Both the position numbers and the translations under genes were made by a program. This document shows, piece by piece, positions 1 through 10,020 of a DNA stretch of 64,000 nt. Within the stretch, counting starts at the first letter, position 1; every line of letters starts with the position of its first letter. The stretch comes from Hofstenia miamia (lineage: Eukaryota > Xenacoelomorpha > Acoela): positions 1,407,674 through 1,471,673 of the forward strand of contig SCFE01000054.1 of NCBI GenBank assembly GCA_004352715.1, read 5' to 3'. The notes under the pieces were generated by a model. The model did no database searches and was not told where the DNA came from. It saw nothing but the letters and a program-made list of their open reading frames with translations.

Positions 1-189
1 TGTAGACTCTCATCTATCACGGGTTGCTTTCAGATTGAGCATTTGTTGAGCTATATGTGCGTTTAAAATTGTTTTCTAGGATCATGAAAATTTCCCTCGT
101 GCTGCTTAAGGTTATCATATATGTAAATGTCGTCTATTGTGTAAATCAAATCAATAATTTCCGTGGCAAAAGCAATATTTTTCATCGAA

Positions 190-618
190 ATGGTGTCGTT
201 ATTTCTGCTATTTGGAGCTGCACTTTTCAGTATTGGAAACCAAGCTAAAAGAGCTTATTACTATGAGGTGATGTGGAAAACAAAGGGAATAGAGGGATCA
301 ATCACCTTAGATTTAATTTCTTTGCAAATTTTTGGGAATGAAGACAACAAACATATGACATTTCTTTACTGGAACCTTAAAGATGAACAGTTTGAATCAG
401 GAACTAAGATGATTTCTAGAGACTTTGGCAAAGCTATTGGAAATGTGACTTCGGTCAGGCTTTGTAAAGATGGAAGTTATTGTATCTGGTACGTTCGTTA
501 TGTTAATGTGAGCATAACTGTTGATACAAAGCTCTATTCTTATAGATTCAATGAGGAGAACTTTGCTCTAATTAATGGTTGTGTTAAACTGACAATATTC
601 AAAGTTTCAACATTATAA
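190..618 (+). CDS. Putative small secreted protein, PLAT/LH2-like
   Basis: A 142-codon open frame starting MVSLFLLFGAALFSIG, which reads as a signal peptide (about residues 1-16), followed by a beta-rich domain. The pattern resembles a PLAT/LH2 beta-sandwich: an opening strand with YYYEVMWKTKG, a strand ending IFGNEDN, an FESGTK turn, then DFGKAIGNVTSVRLCKDGS followed by IWYVRYVNVSI, comparable to the family's 'lG.i..iri.hd....Wfl..V.V' core. PLAT domains mediate lipid or membrane-protein contacts and occur alone or in larger proteins. I chose the ATG at 190; the frame stays open upstream to 163 and there may be a 5' exon. AATAAA lies 29 bases after the stop, so this looks like a terminal or single coding exon. 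No neighbour gene is seen. The fold assignment is by eye and could be wrong; a decayed copy of a larger gene is possible. Confidence 0.42.
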   Translation: MVSLFLLFGAALFSIGNQAKRAYYYEVMWKTKGIEGSITLDLISLQIFGNEDNKHMTFLYWNLKDEQFESGTKMISRDFGKAIGNVTSVRLCKDGSYCIWYVRYVNVSITVDTKLYSYRFNEENFALINGCVKLTIFKVSTL

Positions 619-646
619 CTACAAACTTGTCAAGAAGTTGATAATT

Positions 647-652
647 AATAAA
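647..652 (+). promoter_or_regulatory. Polyadenylation signal AATAAA
   Basis: Canonical AATAAA 29 bases downstream of the TAA stop of the PLAT-like ORF. In an AT-rich genome the hexamer is frequent by chance, so the position relative to the stop is the main support. Confidence 0.4.
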
Positions 653-1016
653 ATGTGAATTAGACAAATGATCGAATAGAAATAAATATTATTGTATTTT
701 AGAATTTTTGTTGCAAATTAGTGAAAAACTATTTTTTAAATATTTGAATTTTTTTCGAGTTAACTATGTGCACAATTTCCGTATAAAACAGGCAAATCAA
801 TAGATAATTCTGTGACTATTGGTGTAACAATCTCTAAATGAATTATAACTAGATCTTTCCGTTTCGAAGCATGCTTGTAATTAAGTTGTCCAGTATTTCT
901 CAAATAAATCGTACAATTAAAAAAATGCAGTGTTCAGATGCATGATATGTCGCTATTTTTTAATATTTTTACAGATTCGGATAGTTCACTTTATTATTAC
1001 AATATTCAATTGTAAT
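653..1016. other. AT-rich stretch, nothing recognised
   Basis: No open frame of note, no repeat boundary and no RNA-like fold was seen between the first ORF and the MITE that starts at 1017. Confidence 0.5.
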
Positions 1017-1382
1017 CAAAGATGGACACGGGTGCGGTGCAATGCGCGTAGTGAATTTTAAATGCCATGCGGGTCGCGGTGCGGGTGGACTTTTTATTTT
1101 TTTGTGTAATACTAAACTAATACAATATTAATTATACTACAAAATCTATATAATATAATAATATATTTCATATCATTCACTTAATTAAACAAAATAAATC
1201 GAAAATCAATTCGGTGATAGACATCTTTTGACTTTATACTTGAAATGACAGCCGACATTTAGAAAATAGCGAGTGTGGGTGAATTTTCTTAACAATCATG
1301 CGGGTGCGGTGTGGTTGCGGACCAACTCACTGCGGATGCTTTGGAATGCGGTTATAAAAAATTACACCAACGTCCATCTATA
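1017..1382. mobile_element. hAT-like MITE with GC-rich ends
   Basis: The left end CAAAGATGGACACGGG and the right end CCAACGTCCATCTATA form an imperfect terminal inverted repeat (shared AGATGGAC/GTCCATCT). Subterminal blocks are rich in reiterated GCGGGTGCGGT-type motifs, in strong contrast with the AT-rich centre. Flanking 8-mers ATTGTAAT (1009-1016) and ACTTTAAT (1383-1390) agree at 6 of 8 positions, compatible with an aged 8 bp target duplication as made by hAT transposases. There is no coding capacity. Superfamily assignment is inferred from end sequence and target-site length only. Confidence 0.5.
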
Positions 1383-1599
1383 ACTTTAATGTACCACTTA
1401 ATCACTTGTATTCGTCACTGCCAAAGTAGTAATTGCTAGACGTATATACTATGGGATAAAGCGATTAAGCGATATACCTTTGTGTTCATTTCTACGGAAT
1501 TTGAATGGATAATAATACATCTTAGAAATTTCGGGGTTAGCTGACATCAGCAATCGCTTTGACAGCACTTTTATTTTAGACAATTTTCACCCTAATTAA

Positions 1600-1850
1600 T
1601 ATACAGGGTGTAAATAAAGTCCCTTAACTTTTATAGTCAACCTTTTTTTCATCAACAGTATAATAGCACAACAACTTTTAACCACAACTTAAGAGTCTCG
1701 AGCTACAGTTTTATCCTTCAACTTGTTTCCATCAATGGCAACGCATTTCTGCAAACGGCATACAAATTGATCGAGCGCGTTTTGACACATTTCAGGTGTG
1801 ATTTCTTTGCATTTTGGATCAAAATTTTCCTGGTTAATAGGATTGATCAA
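1600..1850 (-). pseudogene. Mariner-like transposase, C-terminal fragment (inverted piece)
   Basis: The minus strand carries KEITPEMCQNALDQFVCRLQKC followed by a short polar tail, matching the usual mariner C-terminus ('it.e.....l..fv.Rl.kC...nG'). Downstream on this strand, at about 1603-1630, is an ACAGGGTGT...AAAGTCCCTTAACTT stretch typical of a mariner terminal repeat, so the 3' end of the element is present. The preceding part of the transposase is not upstream on this strand; it lies on the opposite strand at 1850-2075. The element has therefore been rearranged. No function is expected. Confidence 0.55.
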
Positions 1851-2075
1851 AGAGGACCTTACGCATGGCTTGCACAATCACCCGACTCAACTCTACTGGA
1901 CTTCTTTGCATGGGGTGATTTAAAGAATTGGGTGTACCGTACAATATCCAAAACCATTCAGAACTCAAGACTGCCAAGAATGAAAAATGCAAAGCAATCA
2001 CTTGAAAAAATTAATTTTGTTTTTGAGAGTCACTATCGTTATAGAAAACCCTATGCAGGCTTAAAATATTTTTAG
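1850..2075 (+). pseudogene. Mariner-like transposase fragment around the third catalytic Asp
   Basis: The plus-strand translation reads GPYAWLAQSPDSTLLDFFAW followed by GDLKNWVYRT. This matches the mariner block 'WP.rSPDLtplDFFlWG.lK..VY', which carries the last catalytic aspartate. The Leu of SPDL is replaced by Ser and the conserved Trp-Pro has become Trp-Leu. The first two catalytic Asp residues are missing. It abuts, head to head, the minus-strand C-terminal fragment at 1600-1850, which implies an inversion within an old copy. It is a relic only. Confidence 0.55.
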
Positions 2076-2099
2076 CTTACTTAAGATAGTAGAAATTCC

Positions 2100-2850
2100 T
2101 TAATGCATTTAAGTTTATTAAAATTTTATCGATTAATGTTTTTGTTTGTTGGACAGATAAAATTAAGTTTCCCGTATTAAGACAAGAGCAGACCTCAATA
2201 ATCGATTTCTTTTCATACACATTGATATAATTAATATAAAACTCCCCTAAATTACTCATTAATTAGCCTGGAAATTTAATTTCATCTTAAATTTAAAAAT
2301 GTAGAAAATAAATTTTAATTTTCTTTTCTGTTAGCTTAATATTCAAAAATTGATGTGTTTAATATGTTATTTGTATTACGCGTGTGTATTAATTACCCTT
2401 CGAAAAATCTTAATATATGATGGTAAATCACGAACAGACCGACAATTGTTCAAATGACAGAAATTATTATATTCTAACATGAATTTGGGAGATATTTGAT
2501 CAGATAAGTAAAACTTCTAATTGAAATTGCAATAGAAGTCAATTTCAAAAGAAATATGCAATTATTTGAAGTTTCTGCTACACTTGAAATTTATTTTTAG
2601 CGTCAGCTGAAGCCTTCTAGATCTTCTCACTTTGTTTTTATCTGTGCTAAACAAACTAGTATTGAGGACAAGCTCAAATCATTCAACGTTTTTTACTTCA
2701 ATTTAAGTATTGCAAAGTCAATATCATTGACGTGTATAATGCTTATTTGATTTTTCATATTTGTCAACAAAACGATCAAGAAGGAGTTCTGAAAGAAAAT
2801 GAAGTGATTACAGTACTAACACTGAATGACAATTGAGAGACATAGATGAG
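2100..2850. other. AT-rich stretch, nothing recognised
   Basis: No coding frame with a family signature, no boundary repeats and no RNA-like structure were found here. Confidence 0.5.
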
Positions 2851-3570
2851 GTCAGAGGACGAATTCGATACAGAATGAATCAAAGAAAGGAAATTGGCAA
2901 GAAGTTTTTGTCCAATTTTATGTCTCCCAGTTCGTTGGAAGCTGCTCACTGTATTGATTTCAAAACGGATCTAGGGAATCGCAGGCTGATTCCTGAAGAG
3001 TAGAAAGAATATAAGACAAAGAGTAGATGGTTTAAAAATAACTTGTTCTAGGTGATGAATTGTAGGGAAGAAAAACACAGCAAACGCTTTCGTGAATTTC
3101 TTAAATGATGGCATATCTTAGCATAGCAAGTAAATGTGCATTGAAGACGCTAGAAGCAAAGCTTCAGTCCTGAACATTGGTGAGAAGTGGGAAATAAATA
3201 GTGTAAACATAAAAAGCAAAAGAAGATTGAGAATAATTAGTTGAAAATACTATTGAATTTCAACTTACAACAGGCATAGTCATTGAGAAAATAAGCACAA
3301 GTATTTTGGGGTAGAAGAAAATGCAACAGTAGAAATGTGATAGACATAACAGCATCAAAAAAAGAGATGTTGAAAGCAAGAAGAGAGAAAAGAGAGAACC
3401 ATAGAAAATTTGTAGAATTCAGAAATTCTGAAGGTTGAAGAAAGTTGTAGTAATCCCAGTAGTGCTTGATAAACTAAGCACATCCAGCAAAATACACAAG
3501 AGGAGGATATGAGAGTTTATTAGATTGGGTGCAGTTGCAGTAAATGCAGCGTTGTATGTACTGATCATGT
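2850..3570 (+). pseudogene. Decayed LINE ORF2 3' end (second copy of the 16.4 kb family)
   Basis: The reading frame is broken many times, but segments align with the better-preserved copy at 16374-17150. About 3336-3480 gives RNVIDITASKKEM, then REKRE, then LKKVVVIPVVLDKL, corresponding to GTVIDIAVPKDRN, KEKIDKYREL and LKKVEVVPVVVGAL of the other copy. This domain follows the reverse transcriptase and zinc-finger-like region in a widespread family of animal LINEs. Upstream (2850-3330) is weaker but remains purine-rich as in the sibling copy. Many stops show the copy is old. The 5' boundary is uncertain. Confidence 0.5.
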
Positions 3571-3817
3571 CTCTGGTCCTTTATTAATTGGAACATTTCA
3601 TATTACAATATTGAGCTTTGGAAGCTCTTCTGCAATATTAATGGTGGAGAGTGCAATGTCATGCATACATAGCCGTTGAGTCTCTCTGCAATGCCCTTGG
3701 GCATGCAAAAACAACTTGATTTAAGAAAAACGTCATTGTTTGTTTTTTCAAGATGAAATGTATTTGTGAGCAAGGTATCACATAAAACGATGATTCATTT
3801 CAGGACTTTAAAGACAT
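3571..3817. other. No feature recognised
   Basis: Sequence between the LINE relic and the first SINE-like head. Nothing beyond unremarkable AT-rich DNA was seen. Confidence 0.4.
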
Positions 3818-3915
3818 GGGTCGTGGCTTAAATGGGTAATGTGTCAATATCCTGATAGGTAGCGTGGGTCTTGGGTCACATGATGTGATCATGTCTAGCT
3901 GTGATTCGACCATTA
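3818..3915 (+). repeat. tRNA-derived SINE head, eroded
   Basis: A GTCGTGGCTTAAATGGGTAA block contains an A-box-like TGGCTTAAATGGG (3824-3836), and GTGATTCGACCA (3901-3912) resembles a B box. The order and spacing (about 65 bases) fit an RNA polymerase III internal promoter of tRNA origin. No cloverleaf can be completed, so this is not a tRNA gene. It resembles the second head at 4127-4190 in its GTGGCTTA segment. Confidence 0.35.
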
Positions 3916-4126
3916 GCCAATGCCCCAAAACACTAATTCGAATGCCAGTGAATGTGCTTATTCACTTATATGTATGCAAAAAGTGCTGTTAGCAATGAGC
4001 TGTATTCGGGTCAATTTCTTTCGCGTGCATCTCCAGGTCACATTGTGTGACCCAGTTGCAATTCTGTTATTCATTTGCTGTCAAAAATAATAATTGTATG
4101 TGAATTTCATTGACGAATAATTTCAG

Positions 4127-4190
4127 GTCGGTGTGGCTTAGGATAGGGTATTAAGAATTTATTTGCGTCGAGATCGGGTTCAAGTATAAA
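4127..4190 (+). repeat. tRNA-derived SINE head
   Basis: GGTCGGTGTGGCTTAGGATA contains a good A box (TGGCTTAGGATAGG, 4134-4147), and GGGTTCAAGT (4176-4185) is a good B box about 40 bases downstream, the spacing of a tRNA. The anticodon region is eroded and the 3' acceptor strand is missing, as expected for a SINE head rather than a functional tRNA. The following bases run into ordinary AT-rich DNA, so the SINE body is not defined. Confidence 0.42.
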
Positions 4191-4199
4191 ACAGTGGTG

Positions 4200-6346
4200 T
4201 TGCTCTATAATTTAAACAGGGTGCGAGAGGGCTACAATTTTAGCGAATTTTATTACAACTACAATAAGTTTACTGACTTTGAAGTTTGATTTAATTTAGT
4301 CTCAAATGGATAAAGACAATTTAGTAATCAGTGGTGTACGTCTTCTAAAAATATGCATAAGGGATTTGTATACATATGTTTTTGAATGTATATAGTGTTA
4401 TCAATACAAACATGCGAATAGCTGTTTATTATGTTTATGTTTATTAATTCTTACGGCCTGTCAGACAATTGACATGATATCAAGCATGACAACTGAATTG
4501 GTTTTCTGATCCTATCTGCGCGCTTCGAATGCCAAGCGAATCATTTAAACCAGAACCGGCAAATTAATATTTCAAAGCGCTTTCAGGTTGATTTCAAATG
4601 GAATTATTAATCAGGTAGGAATTATTCAATTTAGATCATCTTAGCATTGACAGTTGTGTGATGGGTGAGTATTATAAACGATATCTAACCCTATTTGACA
4701 AATGTCATTAAACTTCACCAGTGTGTCTCCTTGTCTTAGAACACGGGTTCCAATTCCAACTAATTATACACATTCCTAGTTCTTATTTCCAACGGTTGCA
4801 TTAATCTAAATTCTAGAAGAAAAGTTTTACAAGTTCAAATATTTTTGAATTTGAATTGTGTAAAATCAGGGGCAGACCACAGGATTTTCTGACAAAGTGA
4901 GAACATCTCTGGCGTGGTCAATTGATTGACCAAAAGAGGAGAAAAGCCCCGCTGCGATTTTTTAGCATTTTAAAAAAATAGCCCTAAAAATACATTTTAC
5001 CTCCTAAGTTTTTGAATTTTTTATATTTTTTACGAAAATTTTGTATTTTGCTTATAAAAATCAATTTAAAACCTTCACAGGGGAAATTACATCATCTCCC
5101 TTCTTGTGGACTCCACTAGTTGAACTCTAAAGGGTATCTTGAAGCTGAGAGTAGATATCTTTATTCAATATAACTTTTTTATTTCTATCAAGGGTAAATA
5201 AAAAGGAATTTACAAAGCAATAACTAGAGTATATAATTGAATGCGGTTTTTAGGTATTTATGGTTATCCAGCACTGATAGTTTCTTAGAAGTTTCTAACT
5301 GATATGTGAACCATTTCTTAAATATAAAAATTTGATGTTATCAATCATTTTAGGCATATTGATGAATTGGATTGCCTTCTTATATTAAACCATTATATTG
5401 TAGCAATTCTTAGAGTAATTTATAAAGTTTCACTAAGGACATTATAATTATCATAAACCTCCCATGCACCAACTATGCAATCCGCGGTAACTGAAAAAAA
5501 CATTAATTTATGTTTCTCTTATGTATTTCCGTTAAAAGACTTTAAATTCTACATAAAATGGAGTTGAAAAAATTACTACTTAGAAATTTTAGGAAATTTG
5601 TACCGCTACATGTACACATGTGATATATAGTAAACATTTTTCATGTTTTTTGCAAGAATTTCAAAACACATATTTTGAAACTATCTAATGATAAAGAGAT
5701 TGTTAACAGGACTTTGCAAATGTATTAGCTGTGAATTTTGTGTTTAATGCTTTCAAATTTCTTCGAAAAGTGTTTGCAGGTGTGTGCAGATATGGGCATG
5801 CAAGTTTCAAGTGGGTTGGGTATTGACCAATAATGCATGCAACTCAGAAACGGCCCGGATAAGCTAGAAACTACTCAGCCCTTCTCGGCTCGGCTTAAGT
5901 CGGCTCAGCATTGGCTAGTCCGATGAAGTTCAAAGTGGTTGGAATTAGAATGTAAACTGCTTAGCTCAGATCAGTTCACAAGAAATTGAGCTTCTTTTAA
6001 CAGTGCTATAGAAATTAGTATCCATATACTATATCTAAATTTAAAAGTCTGATTCAGTATTAACAAGTTTTCACCAAATTGAATTATGGTATTCATTGGC
6101 ATTACTACATATATTTGGAAAAAGGTAATCAAAGATGATTCTTTGCAGTGCTTTCAATTTTCACTGATGATCTTAAAAATGTTTTATTCCTATTTAATGA
6201 ATTTCGCTTACTTCCAATCGAAACCGATTAGTTAATAGCAAATAAAAATTAGTTGAAAAGCCCTCGTTTGAAATGCCATAAATAGGCTGTTAACAAAAGA
6301 ATTTTGCTTTAATTGTTGTCAGAAATCGTAGTAGTTCGAACGATTA
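4200..6346. other. Mostly unrecognised; short GCTCGG-rich patch
   Basis: No coding frame of interest. At about 5876-5915 a short CTCGGCTCGGCTTAAGTCGG patch recalls the GCTCGG-rich ends of the hAT MITE family found at 44.5, 52.6 and 54.3 kb, so an eroded end of that family may lie here. Boundaries cannot be set. Confidence 0.35.
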
Positions 6347-6364
6347 GTGTCAGTATCACCTACA

Positions 6365-6661
6365 ATGTTAAGAGGCAGGTGCAAGCGAAGCATTAAAGAT
6401 GCCGATGGGATTTGCTTTGCGGCGGCACATGACCTTAGATGGCGAAGTAGCGACATAGAATTGATTGGAAAAGCAGAGCTGTTTAAATTCAATAAAGGAA
6501 AAATATCAATTTTTTATATATTAACAAATTCCAATTCATTGGATTTTCATAACAAAGTCAGCAGCTATGCTAATACATCAATAGTCATGGCTCATTCCTT
6601 TAAAACATTGCTTTATAATGTAACAATTGATTTGATACTCAATGAAATTCTTTACTTGTAA
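6365..6661 (+). CDS. Hypothetical ORF or exon, unidentified
   Basis: A 98-codon frame from ATG. Its first 45 residues (starting MLRGRCKRSIKDADGICFAA) are clearly less AT-rich than the surroundings and are charged and mixed in composition. The remainder (after FNKGK) drifts to AT-rich, low-information sequence. The first 120 bases could be an old exon or a transposon fragment that reads on into non-coding DNA. No motif was recognised, there is no signal peptide and no clear splice sites. Treat it as weak. Confidence 0.18.
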   Translation: MLRGRCKRSIKDADGICFAAAHDLRWRSSDIELIGKAELFKFNKGKISIFYILTNSNSLDFHNKVSSYANTSIVMAHSFKTLLYNVTIDLILNEILYL

Positions 6662-7675
6662 TAGTTTTTTGATAATTTTGTTATAACGACTAGTCAAAAA
6701 AATTTTCTCATTTTTTGCCATTTAACCCTAGTTCCACCAATGTTACTTGTACGTTAACAAATCGATTTATCCGAACTTGTTAACAATGGTATTCAATCTC
6801 ATCAAAAATATTGAAGGCTTTTTACAGGGACACATCTATATGTGCTTATACCTGAATTCCATGCAAATACGAATTTTTTGAATAAGAAGTCCGATTTTGG
6901 TAAAAATATTCAAATCATATTCGTTCTTAGTGTTAGATAATGTGGCGGGAACAACTACCCTGATATTGTTGCGACGTAAATTGTAAACTCAAATTGCATT
7001 TTGCATTTTCGTCAAGGCATTTTACGCGCTGTTTGGAAGACTAAGATTATACAACTTTAAAGCATGGCAAAAATCAGATTCACTATTAAAATATTCACAT
7101 ATTCGTGGATGAAGGCATCAAGCAAAAATCTATTATATTAAAGTCTCTCTAAAGCTTCAAAAATTCTAAAATTCAAATTTTTAAAATTTCATTGAAGAGT
7201 TTGCTTCGATAATAATCTCATCAACATGTTGGGATTTACTAATTTTCTGAAACTTCCCAACCTTGAATTGAAAAATGTGCCAGTGTAATATTTTTTCTTA
7301 TGGAATTTCATGTACTCATTACGTCGTACCTTCAGTAACAAAAAGGTCGTAACTACAATAATTTCATCGTAGTAAGCTCTTTGTATATAAAATGTTTTTG
7401 AACTGAATAACTTTCCAAAGAGTGTTTTATGCATTATGTTTATTTTTTGCGAAAATATTAATTACGAGTTTTTATTTCTAAAGGGTCGACATATACTTTC
7501 TACTTTATGAAAAATTTAGAGCAAAATTTGAATCTTAGTGCAAACGTGGAACCTAGATAAAAACAGAGTTGCAATAATGACCTGTCGAGAATAGAGATTC
7601 AAGAATTTTTAGTAGCACTGTAGTTTACAACCGTGTTAACTGAAAATTATTAACTAAAGAAATTCAGCTTAACAA
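6662..7675. other. No feature recognised
   Basis: AT-rich DNA without convincing coding, repeat or RNA signals. It ends in a (TA)n array at 7676-7696 that abuts an assembly gap. Confidence 0.45.
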
Positions 7676-7696
7676 TTATATATATATATATATATA

Positions 7697-7844
7697 NNNN
7701 NNNNNNNNNNNNNNNNNNNNNNNNNNNNNNNNNNNNNNNNNNNNNNNNNNNNNNNNNNNNNNNNNNNNNNNNNNNNNNNNNNNNNNNNNNNNNNNNNNNN
7801 NNNNNNNNNNNNNNNNNNNNNNNNNNNNNNNNNNNNNNNNNNNN
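7697..7844. other. Assembly gap (148 N) next to a (TA)n array
   Basis: A run of N directly following a (TA)n array. The right flank starts inside a Penelope-like element tail, so more of that element or further TA repeats may be hidden. Confidence 0.95.
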
Positions 7845-7891
7845 TTGACATTAATACAAAAACGTTTCGACTATATTATAGTCATCGTCAG
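7845..7891 (-). ncRNA. Hammerhead-ribozyme-like tail of a Penelope-like element
   Basis: On the minus strand the order is CTGACGA (7891-7885), a perfect GACTAT/ATAGTC stem with AAT loop (7883-7869), GAAA (7868-7865), then CGTTTTTGT. This matches the CUGANGA - stem II - GAAA core of hammerhead ribozymes, which are known in the terminal repeats of Penelope-like elements. It lies 70 bases downstream of a PLE coding end on the same strand. Helix III is short and helix I cannot be judged. Self-cleavage is an inference and not demonstrated. Confidence 0.5.
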
Positions 7892-7961
7892 TTAACAATA
7901 TTTTTGCGGTAATAAAAGTTTACAATATACTACACTTTATAATTTAATGATATTGCATACA

Positions 7962-8171
7962 CTAAAATAATTTAATCTCATTCTTGCCTAAATTACATTG
8001 TTTATTCATGATGTTTTCTTTGTTATGTTGTTTAATTAATAGAGCCTCACAGATCTTAGTGTGTGTTGTTTTCATGGCTATTTCAAAATTTTCTTTCTTT
8101 AATTCATGATGGTGATTGAATATTTCTGTTTCAAGGTGCCCGTTAAGATGTTCCTTAATGCGAATATCTTC
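7962..8171 (-). pseudogene. Penelope-like element, C-terminal GIY-YIG-side fragment
   Basis: An open frame on the minus strand reads EDIRIKEHLNGHLETEIFNH, HHELKKENFEIAM, KTTHTKICEALLIKQHNKEN and a tail ending EIKLF before a TAG stop at 7964-7962. 'RiKEHl', the internal 'nhh' and 'EAllIk' are the conserved end of the GIY-YIG endonuclease domain of Penelope-like retroelements, where the reverse transcriptase would lie upstream. Everything upstream is lost: at 8171 the sequence switches to an inverted copy of the element tail. Its 3' UTR resembles that of the second PLE copy near 17.2 kb (shared AGTGTAGT...TACCGCA), so they are one family. Confidence 0.68.
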
Positions 8172-8179
8172 TTTAATTC

Positions 8180-8226
8180 ATGATGATGACTATAATATAG
8201 TCGAAACGTTTTTGTAATAATGTCAA
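8180..8226 (+). ncRNA. Second, inverted hammerhead-like PLE tail
   Basis: The plus strand carries ATGATGA (8180-8186), the same GACTAT-AAT-ATAGTC hairpin (8188-8202), GAAA (8203-8206) and CGTTTTTGTAATAATGTCAA (8207-8226). It is the inverted counterpart of 7891-7845, differing mainly at the first core base (A in place of the required C), which should abolish ribozyme activity. The two tails flank the PLE coding fragment head to tail in opposite orientation. Confidence 0.5.
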
Positions 8227-8280
8227 TTAAATATATATATATACATATATATATATATAAATATATATAGATATAATAAT

Positions 8281-9833
8281 TGTTTCGCTGATATTCATTT
8301 GCTGCAAATGGCAAAATTGTGGAGATAAAATATTTAAAGATAGTTAATCATCTAAATATTACCTGAGCAATAAGACTCCATTGCCAATAAAAGTGATTTT
8401 AATATTTTTGAATGTAATATTGATCACAAAATATTTCAAAAAAACTAATATTATTTTCCTTGAGCTATTGCGTCAACATTTGCTGTAAGTATTTTAGTCT
8501 TTCAACCTCCCATATCATCAATAATCGTTTTTGATTGCAAAGTTAATTTTCGTGTTTGGAATGTCTCTGAAAAAGTAATTAATTTCTGCAAAAAGTAGAT
8601 TTATTTTTAAGGCATTTCTAAAGCAATCTAGTTCTTCAATTCACCGAAGTCAACTCTAAAATTTAGTATTTCAGTAAATAATTAAATAAAAGGCACAGAC
8701 AATTTTTGTAAGCTGTTGGTTTTATACATTATTATGGCATTAAATTTATTTTATTTCAAGGATATCTGCGAAGATTTACAATTCAAATTGCAAGAAATTT
8801 GCCTATGGGCAATAATTTATTTTTAGTTTTTGTATTTTCTATTCCAAAAATTTAATTTCTAATGAAATATTGCACATTGTATAATGAATCTAATCTCGGT
8901 TATTAAACATAATGATTTACTTAGAAATGTCCAATGATGAATTAAATGAAATTGCAATAACAATTTTTTGCACAAATTCGATTTGACGAATTTTAGAGGT
9001 TTAATGCTTGTAACATTACGGGAATGTAATTTCTCAAAATATCTCGAACTTTCAGTTTAATATTTGTTTCTCGATCAGCATCTATGTAAGCGCAGACAAT
9101 TGTTTTCATGCATGTTCTCCTTGCGAAATTTCTGTCCCATACTAAATTTCTTCAATACAGATATACAAAACGTATCTTCAGATCTATTAGCAGAAATTCT
9201 CCACAGTTCTTTTTGGGGATAGAATCATGATTGTAAAATTGGCAGTCTATACCTCCATTTAAAATGAGCATATACTTAGAAAATTTTTATGAAGGGCTTG
9301 TGATTTCCATTTAAAATTCGGAAAAGTCACCAAGCTCCACAATTTTTTCAGTAGTATTCAATATATAAATAGGGGGAGGACTAATGGAATAGAAAAAATT
9401 TACGACTTTAAAACTTTTTAAAATGTTCATTGTCCAACATAATATTGGTAAAAATTGGCGTTCGTTTGTAAAGAAAATAACAGTTAGCATTAGTTCATAT
9501 ACAGTGATATAGATCTATTGGTAAGCGACGTTGGATTAATATCACCAAATGTCTAATACCTTGCAATCCAACTTAAACTATAAAACCTGCATTTGATTAG
9601 AGTTGCTAAACGCATATTTCCTGACAGATTACCGTTTTAAAAACAGTTAACTGGGATTACCTGGGAACGTTCCACTTTATTGCAATATTTAGTTCAATTT
9701 CAGATATTTTAAGCACCACATTGAAATAAAATTAGTGCCTAATGATACAATTAAGCAGAAAATAACAACTTCCTGGAATATTCCTGGCCGGATAAGAAAC
9801 AGGCCGTTAAAAAATATTGCATACTAATCTAAG
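8281..9833. other. No feature recognised
   Basis: After a short interrupted (TA)n array (about 8230-8280), this stretch shows no coding frame with family resemblance and no repeat termini. Confidence 0.45.
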
Positions 9834-10020
9834 TGGTTACCATGATGATTTGGGTGTATTCATTTTAACTGAGGAATCATGTGAAGATGATAAATGTTTT
9901 ATAGTAATTTATCTTGTTATGCTTGTATTCACTGGATTGTTTACAGTTTCTCTCGATTTGGTGGCTACTAAATCATATGCTAATGAAACGCTTCAGTTGC
10001 ATCATCTCAACTTCTATTAA
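9834..10020 (+). CDS. Possible terminal exon of a membrane protein
   Basis: An open frame following an AG at 9832-9833 encodes GYHDDLGVFILTEESCEDDK, then a clearly hydrophobic helix (CFIVIYLVMLVFTGLFTVSL, about 20 residues), then a short tail DLVATKSYANETLQLHHLNFY before TAA. An acidic, Cys-containing loop followed by one transmembrane helix and a short polar tail would suit the last helix of a multi-pass transporter. I could not assign a family. The acceptor lacks a strong pyrimidine tract and no upstream exon was found, so this may be chance. Confidence 0.22.

Noticed and set aside
3818-4190. Functional tRNA genes
   Set aside because: A and B boxes are present, but no complete cloverleaf or acceptor stem can be formed.
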